Shown here: positions 24,550 to 33,535 of the stretch, one piece after another | How the letters are laid out: each line of letters starts with the position of its first letter | How positions within the stretch are numbered: position 1 is the first letter of the stretch | NCBI RefSeq assembly: GCF_019704555.1 | Contig: NZ_AP024745.1 | Span: 7,200,501 to 7,264,500 of the forward strand | DNA length: 64,000 nucleotides | Origin: Actinoplanes sp. L3-i22 | GTDB taxonomy: Bacteria > Actinomycetota > Actinomycetes > Mycobacteriales > Micromonosporaceae | Direction: 5' to 3' | Position numbers and translations under genes: made by a program | The notes under the pieces: model-generated | Databases searched by the model: none | What the model was told of the DNA's origin: nothing | Seen by the model: the letters and a program-made list of their open reading frames with translations, nothing else

Positions 24550-25686
24550 TCAGGCCTCGAACCGGGTCCGGCGGCGGCGGGCCAGCATCAGCCCGAGCAG
24601 ACCGAGCGCGACGACCAGGGCGCCGCCACCGGCGAGCAGGCCGGTCCGCGGGCCGGTGATCGGCAGGGTCGGACCGCCGCTCGCGCTCGGGCCGGCACTG
24701 ACGCTGGGCTGGATCACGTGCACCCGGACGCCCTGGAAGCTCCGGCCGAACTGCTTGACGGCGCCCTCGGTGACCGGCGCCGCGGCCGGCGTCAGCTCCA
24801 GGACCGGGCCGGTGCCAGGGTGGGTCTCGGGGGTGGTCTCGCGCAGCTGCAGGGACTTGTCGTACTTCACGGTGCCGGCGGTCAGCCAGAGCCAGCTGAC
24901 GACGGTCCGGAAGGTCGCGCCGTCGTCACCGGCGTCGGCGAGCACCTGGGCCGGCATGTCCGCCTTGACGGTCGCGCCCGGCTTCAGGTCGATGTCGAAG
25001 TGGCAGAGCACCAGGCCGCTCGTGTACGGCGGGGTGTCGGAGTACGTGCAGTTCGAGAAGCGCTCGGGGAACGTGACGGCCGAGTCGAAGCTGTTCACGA
25101 CCTCGGGCTCGGCGGCCAGCACCAGCCCGTGCACGGTGGAGCCGGAGGTGTTGGTGATCGCCAGGTGCACGTCGAACCTGTCGCCCGGGTGCAGGGTGAC
25201 CTCCGGCTGCGTGCCGCCCTTGAGGCCGATCCCCTCGGCCACCTCGAACGTGGTGCCGGCCGTCACCGGCGCCACGCCGTCGGCCGTGAACGTCGCCCGC
25301 ACCGCGCCGCCGGGACCGGCCTTGGCGTTCTGGTCCGCGGCCACCTCGAGGACGACCGTGTTGGTGCCGATCCGCAGCGAGACGCCGGTGCAGGTCACCG
25401 TCGTCGCCGAGGTGTTCGTGCACTGGATCGGCGCGAAGTTCGGGCTACCGCTGACCTTGACGCCCGCGGCCAGGCCGCTCGCCTCGAAGGTCATCGTCGG
25501 ATTGACGTAGGTTCCCGCGTCAGCGTCGATCTTGGCGAAAATCTTCGCCGTGGCTCCCTGGCCGACGACGGTCCCGGCCATGGTGAGCACCGGAGCGGCG
25601 GCGTGCGCGGGGGCGGCCAGGCCGAGGGTGGCGACGGCGGCCGCGGCCAGCGTGGCCAGCAGGCGCCGGACCGAACGGGATGGCAT
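24550..25686 (-). CDS. Cell-surface protein with LPITG sorting signal
   Basis: The 378-residue protein has a signal peptide ending at AHA, an Ala/Thr/Gly-rich exported region with DUF11-like beta domains, and a C-terminal LPITG (about 341-345), hydrophobic helix and RRRR tail: a sortase-anchored layout. TCTGVSLRIGTN and CHFDIDL supply cysteines for possible disulfides. ATG 25686 is supported by GGAGGAAA five bases upstream. The role is probably structural or adhesive; no enzymatic motif is visible. Confidence 0.8.
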   Translation of the reverse strand: MPSRSVRRLLATLAAAAVATLGLAAPAHAAAPVLTMAGTVVGQGATAKIFAKIDADAGTYVNPTMTFEASGLAAGVKVSGSPNFAPIQCTNTSATTVTCTGVSLRIGTNTVVLEVAADQNAKAGPGGAVRATFTADGVAPVTAGTTFEVAEGIGLKGGTQPEVTLHPGDRFDVHLAITNTSGSTVHGLVLAAEPEVVNSFDSAVTFPERFSNCTYSDTPPYTSGLVLCHFDIDLKPGATVKADMPAQVLADAGDDGATFRTVVSWLWLTAGTVKYDKSLQLRETTPETHPGTGPVLELTPAAAPVTEGAVKQFGRSFQGVRVHVIQPSVSAGPSASGGPTLPITGPRTGLLAGGGALVVALGLLGLMLARRRRTRFEA

Positions 25687-25763
25687 GAAAATTTCCTCCA
25701 CGACAGGGATCGACAACGAGCGCCCACCGTAGATCACCCGTGATTCAGCCCGCGACCCCGTGG

Positions 25764-26393
25764 CTACGGCGGCAGGTAGGCGGCCGCGAGCGGCACCCGG
25801 ACCGTCCAGCCCAGCCGTTGATAGAGCGCGCGCCCGTCATCGGTGGCGACCAGGACCCCGGCCGCCACGCCGGACGCGAGGGCATGGTTCGCGAGCGTCC
25901 GCATGACGACGCTGCCCAGCCCCCGCCGCCGGTGCCCGGCCACGGTCTCCACCCGGTCGACGATCCCGAACCCGCCGGCCAGCGCCAGCGTGGCCGACGC
26001 CGCCACCTGCCCTCCGTCGTCCAGGACCACCGCCGTCACCCGCTCGCCGGAGCCGTCCAGCCGGGCCGTATAGGGCGCGGGCGGCGTCACCTCCGGCGCC
26101 GGCCGCAACGTCGTGGTCATCACGTGCAGCGTCTCGGCCGGCTTCCATCCGGCCGGCAGGGCGGCGTGCAGCCGGTCCGCGTCCCCGACGGCCTTGATCC
26201 AGGTCCCGGGCGTGGCCTGCTCCCGCCCGAGCCGGGCCAGCAGGTCCGGACCCGGCTCGTCCAGCACGTACCGCCGCCGGTGCCAGGGCAGACCCACCTC
26301 GATCAGCCACCCGCCCTCCACCTCAGCGGGGGCCGGCACGCCCCGCGAGATCGCCCACCCGTGGACCCACGCGCGCAAGGTCGCCGGCCTCAC
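25764..26393 (-). CDS. GNAT-family acetyltransferase
   Basis: The 209-residue protein holds the GNAT acetyl-CoA motif VAGHRRRGLGSVVMRTL near 150 and the C-terminal ALYQRLGW motif B. The N-terminal half is a poorly conserved domain. Its GTG start overlaps the TetR stop (GTGA), so the two are translationally coupled. Substrate unknown. Confidence 0.85.
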   Translation of the reverse strand: MRPATLRAWVHGWAISRGVPAPAEVEGGWLIEVGLPWHRRRYVLDEPGPDLLARLGREQATPGTWIKAVGDADRLHAALPAGWKPAETLHVMTTTLRPAPEVTPPAPYTARLDGSGERVTAVVLDDGGQVAASATLALAGGFGIVDRVETVAGHRRRGLGSVVMRTLANHALASGVAAGVLVATDDGRALYQRLGWTVRVPLAAAYLPP

Positions 26394-26959
26394 TCCGGGC
26401 TCCGGCGCAGCCCGGCAACCAGAAGATCAACCATTCGGCGTACGTCGTAACGCGGTTTCCCCCCACCCGCGCAGAGGCTCCCCACCCCGCGCATCAACTC
26501 GTAGGGATCCTGCCCCGCCACGATCTCCCCCGCGTCCGCAGCCGCGTCGAGCAACCCCGCGCAGACCGGTTCGAGGCGTTCCAGGAAGTACGCGTGCAGC
26601 GGGTCGTAGCAGGGATCCTCCGACTGCAGGACCCGGGCCAGCCCCTGCTTGGTCACCACGAAGTCGACGAACAGGTCGATCCACGCCCGCAGCGCGGCAT
26701 AGGGCCCGGCCGCCGACGCCGACAGCGCCGGCCCGGCCCCGGCCAGGTGCTCCACCTGGTGCCGGTAGACCGCCACGATCAGGTCCGCCCGGGTCGGGAA
26801 GTGCCGGTAGATCGTCGCCGTCCCCACGCCGGCCCGCACCGCGATGTCCCGGATCGGCACCTCCACGCCCGCGTCCACGAACACCGCCGCGGCCGCGTCG
26901 AGCAGCGCCTGCTCGTTGCGGCGCGCGTCCGCCCGCCGCGGTCGTTCCCCCTCGCCCAT
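26390..26959 (-). CDS. TetR-family transcriptional regulator
   Basis: The 189-residue protein starts with a TetR helix-turn-helix (IRDIAVRAGVGTATIYRHFPTRADLI) and ends in a variable ligand domain. It is divergent from the hydrolase at 27057. Two CGGGAC-N3-GTCCCG sites lie between them and are its probable operators. It is coupled to the acetyltransferase gene downstream. Confidence 0.9.
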   Translation of the reverse strand: MGEGERPRRADARRNEQALLDAAAAVFVDAGVEVPIRDIAVRAGVGTATIYRHFPTRADLIVAVYRHQVEHLAGAGPALSASAAGPYAALRAWIDLFVDFVVTKQGLARVLQSEDPCYDPLHAYFLERLEPVCAGLLDAAADAGEIVAGQDPYELMRGVGSLCAGGGKPRYDVRRMVDLLVAGLRRSPE

Positions 26960-26984
26960 CAGCTCGGACTCCCGTCGTTGCTAA

Positions 26985-27026
26985 ACGGGACAACGTCCCG
27001 TATACCTAATCGGGACAGCGTCCCGT
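26985..27026. promoter_or_regulatory. Two TetR operators
   Basis: CGGGACAACGTCCCG (26986-27000) and CGGGACAGCGTCCCG (27011-27025) are interrupted palindromes with 6-bp arms, centred 25 bp apart, in the TetR/hydrolase intergenic region. Identical arms and the spacing suggest cooperative binding of two dimers. Confidence 0.75.
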
Positions 27027-27056
27027 TTCGAGGGATGCTACCGGAAGGACTGCGCC

Positions 27057-27938
27057 ATGCCCCCGATCGTCTCGGTGAAACCGATCCTGCTGCCCGCGCC
27101 CGGCCGCGGCGCCGACCTGCCCGTGAAGGTCACCGCCCCGGTCACCGGCGAGGGCCTGCCGATCGTCGTGTTCTCGCACGGCCACGGGTCCTCGCTGGAG
27201 GGCTACGGCCCGCTCACCGACCACTGGGCCGCCCACGGATTCGCCGTCGTCCAGCCCACCCACCTGGACTCCCGCACGGTCGGGCTGGCCCCGGACGACC
27301 CGCGGATCCCCGGCCTGTGGCGGACCCGGGTCGAGGACCTGCGGCTGATCCTGGACTCGCTCGACGTGCTGGCGGCGGCGGTGCCCGGGCTCGGCGGGCG
27401 GCTCGACCACGCGCGGATCGCGGTGGCCGGGCACTCGTTCGGCGGGCAGACCGCCGGGAACCTGCTCGGCCTGCGCGTGGTCGACCCGGTCACCGGCGAG
27501 CGGACCGACTACGCCGATCCGCGGGTCACCGCGGGCGTGCTGCTGGCGACGGCCGGCACCGGCGGGGCCGACCTGACGCCGTACGCGGCCGAGCACTTCC
27601 CGTTCATGAACCCGGACTTCACCCGGATGCACAAGCCCGCCCTGGTCGTCATGGGCGACCGGGACGACCTGCCGCTGACCGTCCGCGGACCGGAGTGGAC
27701 CGCCGACCCGTACCACCTGAGCCCCGGGCCGAAGAGCCTGCTCACGCTCTTCGGCGCGGAGCACTCGCTGGGCGGGATCGCCGGCTACGAGGCGGCCGAG
27801 ACCACCGACGAGAACCCGGCGCGGGTGGCGCTGCTACGGCGGCTGACCACGGCGTACCTCCGCAATGCCGTTGATCTTGATCGTGGCCCCTGGGAAGAGC
27901 CGGTCGGCGCGCTGGGCCGCCTGGAGTCTCACTCGTAA
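27057..27938 (+). CDS. Alpha/beta hydrolase, chlorophyllase/PAF-acetylhydrolase-like
   Basis: The 293-residue enzyme has VFSHGHGSS (oxyanion region), the elbow VAGHSFGGQT with the nucleophile Ser, MGDRDD (acid) and GAEHSLGG (His). The layout resembles the chlorophyllase/dienelactone-hydrolase-like family of actinobacteria. It is cytosolic, with no signal peptide. It should be under control of the divergent TetR protein. Its end overlaps the ABC permease gene by ten bases, convergently. Confidence 0.82.
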   Translation: MPPIVSVKPILLPAPGRGADLPVKVTAPVTGEGLPIVVFSHGHGSSLEGYGPLTDHWAAHGFAVVQPTHLDSRTVGLAPDDPRIPGLWRTRVEDLRLILDSLDVLAAAVPGLGGRLDHARIAVAGHSFGGQTAGNLLGLRVVDPVTGERTDYADPRVTAGVLLATAGTGGADLTPYAAEHFPFMNPDFTRMHKPALVVMGDRDDLPLTVRGPEWTADPYHLSPGPKSLLTLFGAEHSLGGIAGYEAAETTDENPARVALLRRLTTAYLRNAVDLDRGPWEEPVGALGRLESHS

Positions 27939-30178
27939 CGCAGCTCCTCGGTCCGGGTGACCCGGCGGATCGCCGGCAGCAGCACGACCACCGTGGTCAC
28001 CAGCACCAGCGCGCCGCCGGCCGCCACCGGTCCGAGCACCGCCGACGCCCGGATCAGCACCGGCACCTGCGACATCCGCATCAGCAGCACGCCGAGGTAG
28101 GTGCCGGTGGCGACGGCCAGGGCCAGCCCGGTCAGCACCGGCACGACCGCCTGCAGCAGCACCGACCAGAGCACCGTGGACCGGCGGGCGCCGACCGCGC
28201 TCAGCACACCGAGCAGCCGGCGTCGCTCGTGCAGCCGGTCGGCGACGTCCAGCAGCAGGCCGGCGCCCATCATCAGCAGGATCAGCGCCGAACCGAGGTC
28301 CAGGGCGGTCCGCAGCGGCGCGAACTTGTCGGCCTCCGGGGCGAACGCGGTGAACATGGCGAGCGGGTCGACCTCGGCGGCGACCCCGCGCAGCCGCGGG
28401 GCCACGGTCGCCGGGGTGACCGTGGTGAACATCCGCGTCTCGACGAACCACGGCTCGATCCCGGCCAGGGTCGCGGGCGCGGCGCGCGGTGTCATCAGCA
28501 CGGTCGGGCCGGTGTACGCCGCGTCCGACCCGATCAACCGGATGCGCCGGGCGGTGGCGGGGACCGGCACCTTCGTACCGTCGGTGCCGTCCAGGACGAC
28601 CGCGCGGCCGACGTCCGCGGTGGTGAAGACGTCACCGTCGGCGCACGCACCGGTCGCCGCGATCTGGGCCAGCGCGGCGCAGTCGCCGACGATCAGATAG
28701 CCGTAGTAGCTCCCGGCGCCGTCCGGGGCCAGCGCGTACTTGGTGACGGTGCCGGCCCGTACCCCGGCGATCCGTTCGAACTGGGCCGTGCGCCGGCGCA
28801 TCGCGTCGGCACTCTGCCGGCCCGGCGCCTGCAGCAGGAACGCCGGGTCGGCGGCGTCGTCGGGGGTGGCCCGGCGCACCGCCGCCGCGGCGAAGAAGCT
28901 GTGCAGCGCGATCGCCCCGGCGACCGCGACGACGATGCCGGTGACCGCCCGGGTCGAGCCGGTCGGATTGCGGCGCAGCTGCTGGGACGCGAGCTGCCAG
29001 GACGCCGGCCCGGCGGGCAGCGCCCGGGCCACCAGCGGCACCAGGTACGGCAACAGCGGGATCATGGCGACGACCAGGACCACCACGCCGAGGCCGGTCC
29101 GGTCCTCGCTGATCCCGGGGCCGCCGCGGATGGCCGGGTAGAGCAGCGCGAGGCTGGCCGCGAGCGGGATCAGCCGCCACCACAGCCGGCCACGCCAGAC
29201 CGCCGAGCGGCGCAGCACGCCCAGCGGCTCGACCGTCACCCCGCGGAAACCGAGCAGCGCCGTCCCGGCCGACAGCGCCACCACGGCGGCGACGACGAGC
29301 GCGGCCAGGATCGGCACCGGGCGTACGTCGGCCGGGTAGACGCTCACGTCGAACAGTTGCAGGCGCGCGGCGAACCCGCGCACGACCAGGTACAACGCCG
29401 TACCGAGAAGAAGCCCGCAGGCGGCCGGGACCAGGCTCTCGCCGAGCGCGATGCGCAGTATCGCCCGGCGGTCCGCGCCGATCAGCCGGATCGCGGCCAG
29501 CCGCCGGTCCCGGACGTCCGCGCCGAACCGCAGCGCGGCGCCGATGAAGATCGCCACCGGCAGCAGCAGGGTCGCCAGCAGCGCCACGACCAGGACGTAG
29601 GTGCTGGTCGACGGGCCGTCCTCGATCACCACGAGCCCGAACCCGGCCACCCGCCAGGTGGTGCCGCCGACCAGCTCCTGAGCCCGCCGATACCCGGCGT
29701 AGTAGGCGAACTCCTTCGGCCCGGCCAGCCCCGCCGGCCCGATCTCGCCGATCACCCGGTAGGGCATCTGCCGGCGCAGGGCGTCGCCGTCCGGCCCGGC
29801 CAGCGCCGCCCGCAGGGCGGGCGACACATACATTTCCTGATCCGCGGGGAAGGCGGGCACACCGGGCGGCAGGGGCGCGTCCGGCGAGTCCGGCCACAAC
29901 AACCTTCCGCGTACGGGGTCAGCCCCGGCCTGCGAGTCCACCGCGCCGATCGCCACCGTCCGCCCGACCGGCACCTCCTGCCCGCCGGTGCTGTCCGAGC
30001 GGGCGTCGACGCGCGCCTGGCGGGCGTCGAGCAGCACCGGCACGGACGCGCCGAGCAGCAGCGCGAGCGCCCCGATCGCGACCCCGATCGTCGCCATCGC
30101 CGTCCGGAGCCACCCGCGCCGCCCACCGGCGAACGCCAGCCGAACCCCGAGCCCCAGCTCGGCGAGGATCCGGCTCAT
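27929..30178 (-). CDS. ABC transporter permease, FtsX/MacB type
   Basis: The 749-residue protein has an N-terminal helix, an extracytoplasmic domain and two FtsX-type permease domains with about ten helices in total, typical of MacB-like exporters working with a separate ATPase. ATG 30178 begins MSRILAELGLGVR; two earlier degenerate copies of this start lie at 30240 and 30297. The copy at 30297 overlaps the ATPase stop (ATGA), so the ancestral coupled start has been displaced by duplication. Probably exports a peptide or lipid-like compound under PadR control. Confidence 0.82.
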   Translation of the reverse strand: MSRILAELGLGVRLAFAGGRRGWLRTAMATIGVAIGALALLLGASVPVLLDARQARVDARSDSTGGQEVPVGRTVAIGAVDSQAGADPVRGRLLWPDSPDAPLPPGVPAFPADQEMYVSPALRAALAGPDGDALRRQMPYRVIGEIGPAGLAGPKEFAYYAGYRRAQELVGGTTWRVAGFGLVVIEDGPSTSTYVLVVALLATLLLPVAIFIGAALRFGADVRDRRLAAIRLIGADRRAILRIALGESLVPAACGLLLGTALYLVVRGFAARLQLFDVSVYPADVRPVPILAALVVAAVVALSAGTALLGFRGVTVEPLGVLRRSAVWRGRLWWRLIPLAASLALLYPAIRGGPGISEDRTGLGVVVLVVAMIPLLPYLVPLVARALPAGPASWQLASQQLRRNPTGSTRAVTGIVVAVAGAIALHSFFAAAAVRRATPDDAADPAFLLQAPGRQSADAMRRRTAQFERIAGVRAGTVTKYALAPDGAGSYYGYLIVGDCAALAQIAATGACADGDVFTTADVGRAVVLDGTDGTKVPVPATARRIRLIGSDAAYTGPTVLMTPRAAPATLAGIEPWFVETRMFTTVTPATVAPRLRGVAAEVDPLAMFTAFAPEADKFAPLRTALDLGSALILLMMGAGLLLDVADRLHERRRLLGVLSAVGARRSTVLWSVLLQAVVPVLTGLALAVATGTYLGVLLMRMSQVPVLIRASAVLGPVAAGGALVLVTTVVVLLPAIRRVTRTEELRYE

Positions 30179-30300
30179 CGCCGACCCACCCGAACCGCGA
30201 CACGGACCCCGAGCGCCAGCTCGGCAAGCACCCGGCTCATCGGATACCCGCCCGCACCGCGGACCCCGACGGCCGGCCCGACAAACACCCGGCTCATCGG
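30171..30300 (-). repeat. Triplicated start region of the ABC permease
   Basis: Minus-strand ATGAGCCGG starts occur at 30297, 30240 and 30178, each followed by related codons (MSRVFVGPAVGVR, MSRVLAELALGVR, MSRILAELGLGVR). Spacings are 57 and 62 bp. The first two are in frame with each other and end at a TGA overlapping the third start. Confidence 0.8.
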
Positions 30301-30971
30301 ATGCCCGCCCGGACCGCGGTGCGGCCGTCGCGGACCACGACGCCGCGATCGGCGTATGCCGCGACCCGCGCATCGTGCGTGACCAGCACGACCGCCGCGC
30401 CGGCCGCCCGCGCCGCGCCGGTCAGCAGGTCCATCACCTGTTCCCCGGCGACCGAGTCGAGCGCACCGGTCGGCTCGTCCGCGAAGATCACCTTCGGGTC
30501 GGTGACCAGCGCCCGCGCCACCGCCGTCCGCTGCTGCTGCCCGCCGGACAGCTCGGTGGGCCGGGCGCCCGCCTTGTCGGCCAGCCCCAGCCGATCCATC
30601 AGCCCCGCCGCGCGACGCTCGGCCGCCCGCCGCGGCACCCCGTCCAGGCGCAGCGGCAGCGCCACGTTCTGCAGCGCGGTCAGCTCCGGCACCAGCTGCC
30701 CGAACTGGAACACGAACCCGAACTCGCGCCGCCGCAGCGCACTGCGCCGCCGGTCCCCGAGCCCGGCGAGCTCCTGCCCGGCATACGTCACCAGCCCCGC
30801 GTCGGGAGCGGTCAGCCCCGCCGCGCAGTGCAGCAGCGTCGACTTACCGGAACCGGACGGCCCCATCACCGACACGATCTCCCCGGCGTGCACCGCCAGA
30901 TCCGCCCCGGCCAGGGCGGTCGTCGCCCCGTACACCTTGTGCAGTTGCTCAGCCACCAGCAGCGCACTCAC
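30294..30971 (-). CDS. ABC transporter ATP-binding protein, LolD/MacB type
   Basis: The 225-residue ATPase has Walker A GPSGSGKST, the Q-loop FQFGQL, signature LSGGQQQR, Walker B VIFADEPTGALD and the H-loop VTHD. These features match ATPases paired with FtsX-like permeases. GTG 30971 gives the standard N terminus VSALLVAEQLHKVYG. The upstream frame is composed of repeats of the start region and is not expected to be translated as part of this protein. It lies in an operon PadR-ATPase-permease. Confidence 0.9.
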   Translation of the reverse strand: MSALLVAEQLHKVYGATTALAGADLAVHAGEIVSVMGPSGSGKSTLLHCAAGLTAPDAGLVTYAGQELAGLGDRRRSALRRREFGFVFQFGQLVPELTALQNVALPLRLDGVPRRAAERRAAGLMDRLGLADKAGARPTELSGGQQQRTAVARALVTDPKVIFADEPTGALDSVAGEQVMDLLTGAARAAGAAVVLVTHDARVAAYADRGVVVRDGRTAVRAGIR

Positions 30972-31110
30972 CGCCGCACCTCCCCGGCCACCGGCAGCAC
31001 ACTCGCCACCGGACCTCCCCGGCCACCAGCAGCGCCCACGGCCGCGCCTCCTCGCCCACCAGCACCGCTCACCGCCGGACCTACTCGGCCACCAGAAGCA
31101 CTCACCGCCG
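30969..31110 (-). repeat. Five-fold array of the ATPase start region
   Basis: About 33-bp units resembling ggtgagtgcgctgctggtgg followed by a GAGGT-type ribosome site occur five times between the PadR stop and the true ATPase start. The first unit overlaps the PadR stop as GTGA (31102-31105); the last is the real start at 30971. The intermediate frame ends EVRR-stop, echoing the C terminus of PadR, so the unit spans the old gene junction. Confidence 0.78.
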
Positions 31111-31626
31111 CACCTCCTCGGCCAGCTCGTCGAGAACCGTCGCCGTGTGCTCCAGCCAGCGCAGATCGGCCTCCAGGTGGAACAGCGCGTGGTCACAGAT
31201 CAGCCGGTCGGCCAGATCCCCGCCACGCTTGCGCCGGGTCAGCTCCCGCATCGCGACCAGATGCTCCTCCCGCTGCACGTCCAGCACGTCAGCGGCGGGC
31301 CGCCCGGTCAGCAGCGCACCGATCACCTTGGCGTAGAGGGCGCTCTGCAGATACTGATCGGGCTTCTCCGGCTCATCGAGCCACCGCTGCACATCGGTCA
31401 CCCCACTCGCGGTGATCGTGTACCGCTTCCGGTCCGGCCCGCCCTCCCCCTCGGCCCCGTCCACACTGACCAGTCCGTTCTTGAGCAGCTTCGCCAGCGT
31501 CGTGTAGACCTGCCCGTAGTGCAGCGGCCGCTCCCGGCCGAAGTGCTGGTCATAGGCCCGCTTCAGGTCATAGCCGTGCTGCGGCCGCCCCTCCAGCAGT
31601 GCCAGAAACGCCGTCCCGATCGTCAT
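31102..31626 (-). CDS. PadR-family transcriptional regulator
   Basis: The 174-residue protein shows the PadR winged helix (FLALLEGRPQHGYDLKRAYDQHFG, LHYGQVYTTLAKLLKNGLV, KRYTITASG) and a C-terminal Vir-like helical domain. PadR genes next to ABC exporters usually repress them and respond to the exported drug. ATG 31626 follows TATAGT (31635-31640) by eight bases, indicating leaderless translation. Confidence 0.9.
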   Translation of the reverse strand: MTIGTAFLALLEGRPQHGYDLKRAYDQHFGRERPLHYGQVYTTLAKLLKNGLVSVDGAEGEGGPDRKRYTITASGVTDVQRWLDEPEKPDQYLQSALYAKVIGALLTGRPAADVLDVQREEHLVAMRELTRRKRGGDLADRLICDHALFHLEADLRWLEHTATVLDELAEEVRR

Positions 31627-31634
31627 GGCGCGCC

Positions 31635-31655
31635 ACTATACACACAGGTGAATAG
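31635..31655 (-). promoter_or_regulatory. PadR promoter and overlapping operator
   Basis: The -10 TATAGT (31635-31640) lies in an inverted repeat CTATACAC (31636-31643)-N4-GTGAATAG (31648-31655) with one mismatch. Binding here would block polymerase, consistent with PadR autorepression of the whole ABC operon. Confidence 0.55.
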
Positions 31656-31664
31656 CGCCAGCCC

Positions 31665-31871
31665 TCACTCGCCCGGCCTGGTCGCCCACCCGATCGCCCG
31701 CTCGACCAGACCCCAGGCCAGGAACCCGGCCACCGCCAGCCCCGTCAGCACATACCACCTCCCGAGCACCCCGAAATCCCCCGACCGCCCCATCGTGTGC
31801 AACACGCTGACCAGCACCAACGGCGCACAAGAAACCCCGATCACCACCCGCCGGACCCACATCTTCGCCAT
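31665..31871 (-). CDS. Small membrane protein, unknown
   Basis: A 68-residue product from ATG 31871 has two membrane helices separated by a short MGRSGDFGVLGRW loop. I recognise no family. ATG 31862 is an alternative start. It lies just upstream of the PadR operon promoter and could be an independent short transcript. Confidence 0.45.
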   Translation of the reverse strand: MAKMWVRRVVIGVSCAPLVLVSVLHTMGRSGDFGVLGRWYVLTGLAVAGFLAWGLVERAIGWATRPGE

Positions 31872-32050
31872 GCCGAAAAGTCTGGCAGCGAAACCCGATC
31901 GACGAATCTGGCTGAAGTCATATCCGCGCCTATAACTATCGGTATAGAACGGCGCGACGCCCGTCACACTTCCCCCATTTCGCCCATATACCCCCGCCCC
32001 GGGGATAGCGTGGAAAACGGAAACGCCCGTACAGAAAGAAAGCTGTTCCG

Positions 32051-33352
32051 TTGCCCCGTTCGCTCGCCGTCGTCGCCCTCAGCCTCCTCCTCTGCGCGAT
32101 CACCGCAGCCCTGCTCCGCCGCACCGTCCGCCCCGCCGTCGAGTCCGCGACCCGCGCCGTCTACACCCGGATCAGGCCATTCATCCCGGCCCGGATCCGG
32201 CGCCTGGCCAGCCGTTGCCGGAACCGCGTCGACCCCGAGGTCGCCCGCTCGGCGGTCGTCACCTCGGCCGCCGCCGGCATCGCCTGGTCCGCGGCGAGCA
32301 CGCTGCACCTGGCCGGCCCGGTCGTCGCGGCGATCTCGGCCACGCTGTCGGTGCAGCTCAGTTCGCACGCCTCGCTGCGCGAGGGCACCCAGCGCCTGGT
32401 CGGCACCCTGGCCGGCCTCGCGCTGACCGTGGCCGTCTGGGGAACGTTCGGCCTGACCCCGCTCTCGATCGCGGTGATCACCGGGTGCGGGCTGCTCGCC
32501 GGCCGCCTGCTGCGCCTGGGCGACAGCTCGGTCACCGTCCCGGCGACGTCGCTGGGCATCCTGGTCGCCGGCAGCGCCGTCACCGAGTCGTTCGTCTGGC
32601 AGCGCGTCGCCGCCACCGCCCTCGGCATCCTGGTCGGCGTGATCCTGTCACCGCTGGTCGGCGGCGCGACCCCGCTGGAACGGGCCCGCCGCGAGCTCGC
32701 CGATATGTCCACCGGGATCGCCCTTCTGCTCGGCCATCTGGGCGCCGGGGTCCGCGACGGCTACACCCGCGACCAGGCCGCCGAGTGGCTGGCCCGTTCC
32801 CGGGAGCTGAGCGAGGAGCTCGACGACGCGGTCACCGCGGTCGACGACCTGCTCCGCCAGGCCCGCTGGTCGCTGACCACCCCGGTGACCCGGGTCGCGC
32901 CGCTGCGGCAGACGCTGCGCGCGCTCGAACACGGCGTCCACCAGGTCAATTCGGTCGCGCGCTCGATGTTCGACGCGACCGCCACCCCGCACGCGCCGGG
33001 CGTGCCGGAGCAGATCGGCCAGGTCCTGACCGCGGCATCGGAGGCGTTCGCGGCCCACGCCGACCTCACCCAGGACACCGAAAAACTTCACCACCTTTTG
33101 GAAAACCTTCGCGACGTACGGCGTCAGACCCTGCGCAAGGTCCGCACCGAGGTCGACGACACGGGCGTCCTGGTGCTCACCGGTTCGATCATCACCGACA
33201 TCGACCGGATGGCCGGAACGCTCGAACGCTCCGCCCCGGCCCTGACCGTCGGCGTCCGCGAACCGGGTCCCGGCATCCCGGCCGTCTCGGAGGTGCTGCC
33301 GGCCGTCAAGCTCATCTGGGAGAAGGCACTGACCACGAAGTCCGGCCGCTGA
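32051..33352 (+). CDS. FUSC/aromatic-acid-exporter-like membrane protein
   Basis: The 433-residue protein has a hydrophobic N-terminal helix, a block of about five helices with SAAAGIAWSAASTLHLAGPVVAAISATLSVQ and LGDSSVTVPATSLGILV, and a long soluble helical C terminus. This is the half-size FUSC-type layout found in actinobacteria. TTG 32051 is used since no ATG precedes the first helix; a GAAAGAAAG purine tract is upstream and a -10 TAGCGT at 32006-32011. Transport of aromatic acids is a family inference only. Confidence 0.72.
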   Translation: MPRSLAVVALSLLLCAITAALLRRTVRPAVESATRAVYTRIRPFIPARIRRLASRCRNRVDPEVARSAVVTSAAAGIAWSAASTLHLAGPVVAAISATLSVQLSSHASLREGTQRLVGTLAGLALTVAVWGTFGLTPLSIAVITGCGLLAGRLLRLGDSSVTVPATSLGILVAGSAVTESFVWQRVAATALGILVGVILSPLVGGATPLERARRELADMSTGIALLLGHLGAGVRDGYTRDQAAEWLARSRELSEELDDAVTAVDDLLRQARWSLTTPVTRVAPLRQTLRALEHGVHQVNSVARSMFDATATPHAPGVPEQIGQVLTAASEAFAAHADLTQDTEKLHHLLENLRDVRRQTLRKVRTEVDDTGVLVLTGSIITDIDRMAGTLERSAPALTVGVREPGPGIPAVSEVLPAVKLIWEKALTTKSGR

Positions 33353-33431
33353 ATCAGCGTTTTTGCCGCCCGGCCTCTTCCGCCACGCAAATGTGAATCT
33401 TGGTAGCACGGGAATATGCGGCGCGCATGGG

Positions 33432-33437
33432 TATAAT
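33432..33437 (+). promoter_or_regulatory. -10 box of the sigma factor gene
   Basis: TATAAT is a perfect -10 consensus in GC-rich DNA, 99 bases before the sigma factor start, implying a leader of roughly 90 bases. No good TTGACA lies 16-18 bp upstream; GGGAAT (33410-33415) is at 16 bp and hints at a non-standard sigma. Confidence 0.5.
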
Positions 33438-33535
33438 GAGAATCGCTCCATGCATACCCCCGACGAGCCAGAGGGCCTCTCCGCAGCGCTTCTCCTCCGG
33501 CTGCGATGCCTCCGTAACCAGCCGGAGTTGATCCC

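Noticed and set aside
28229..30382. 717-residue plus-strand ORF opposite the ABC permease
   Set aside because: Low-complexity antisense frame of a high-GC gene; the permease on the other strand has clear domains.
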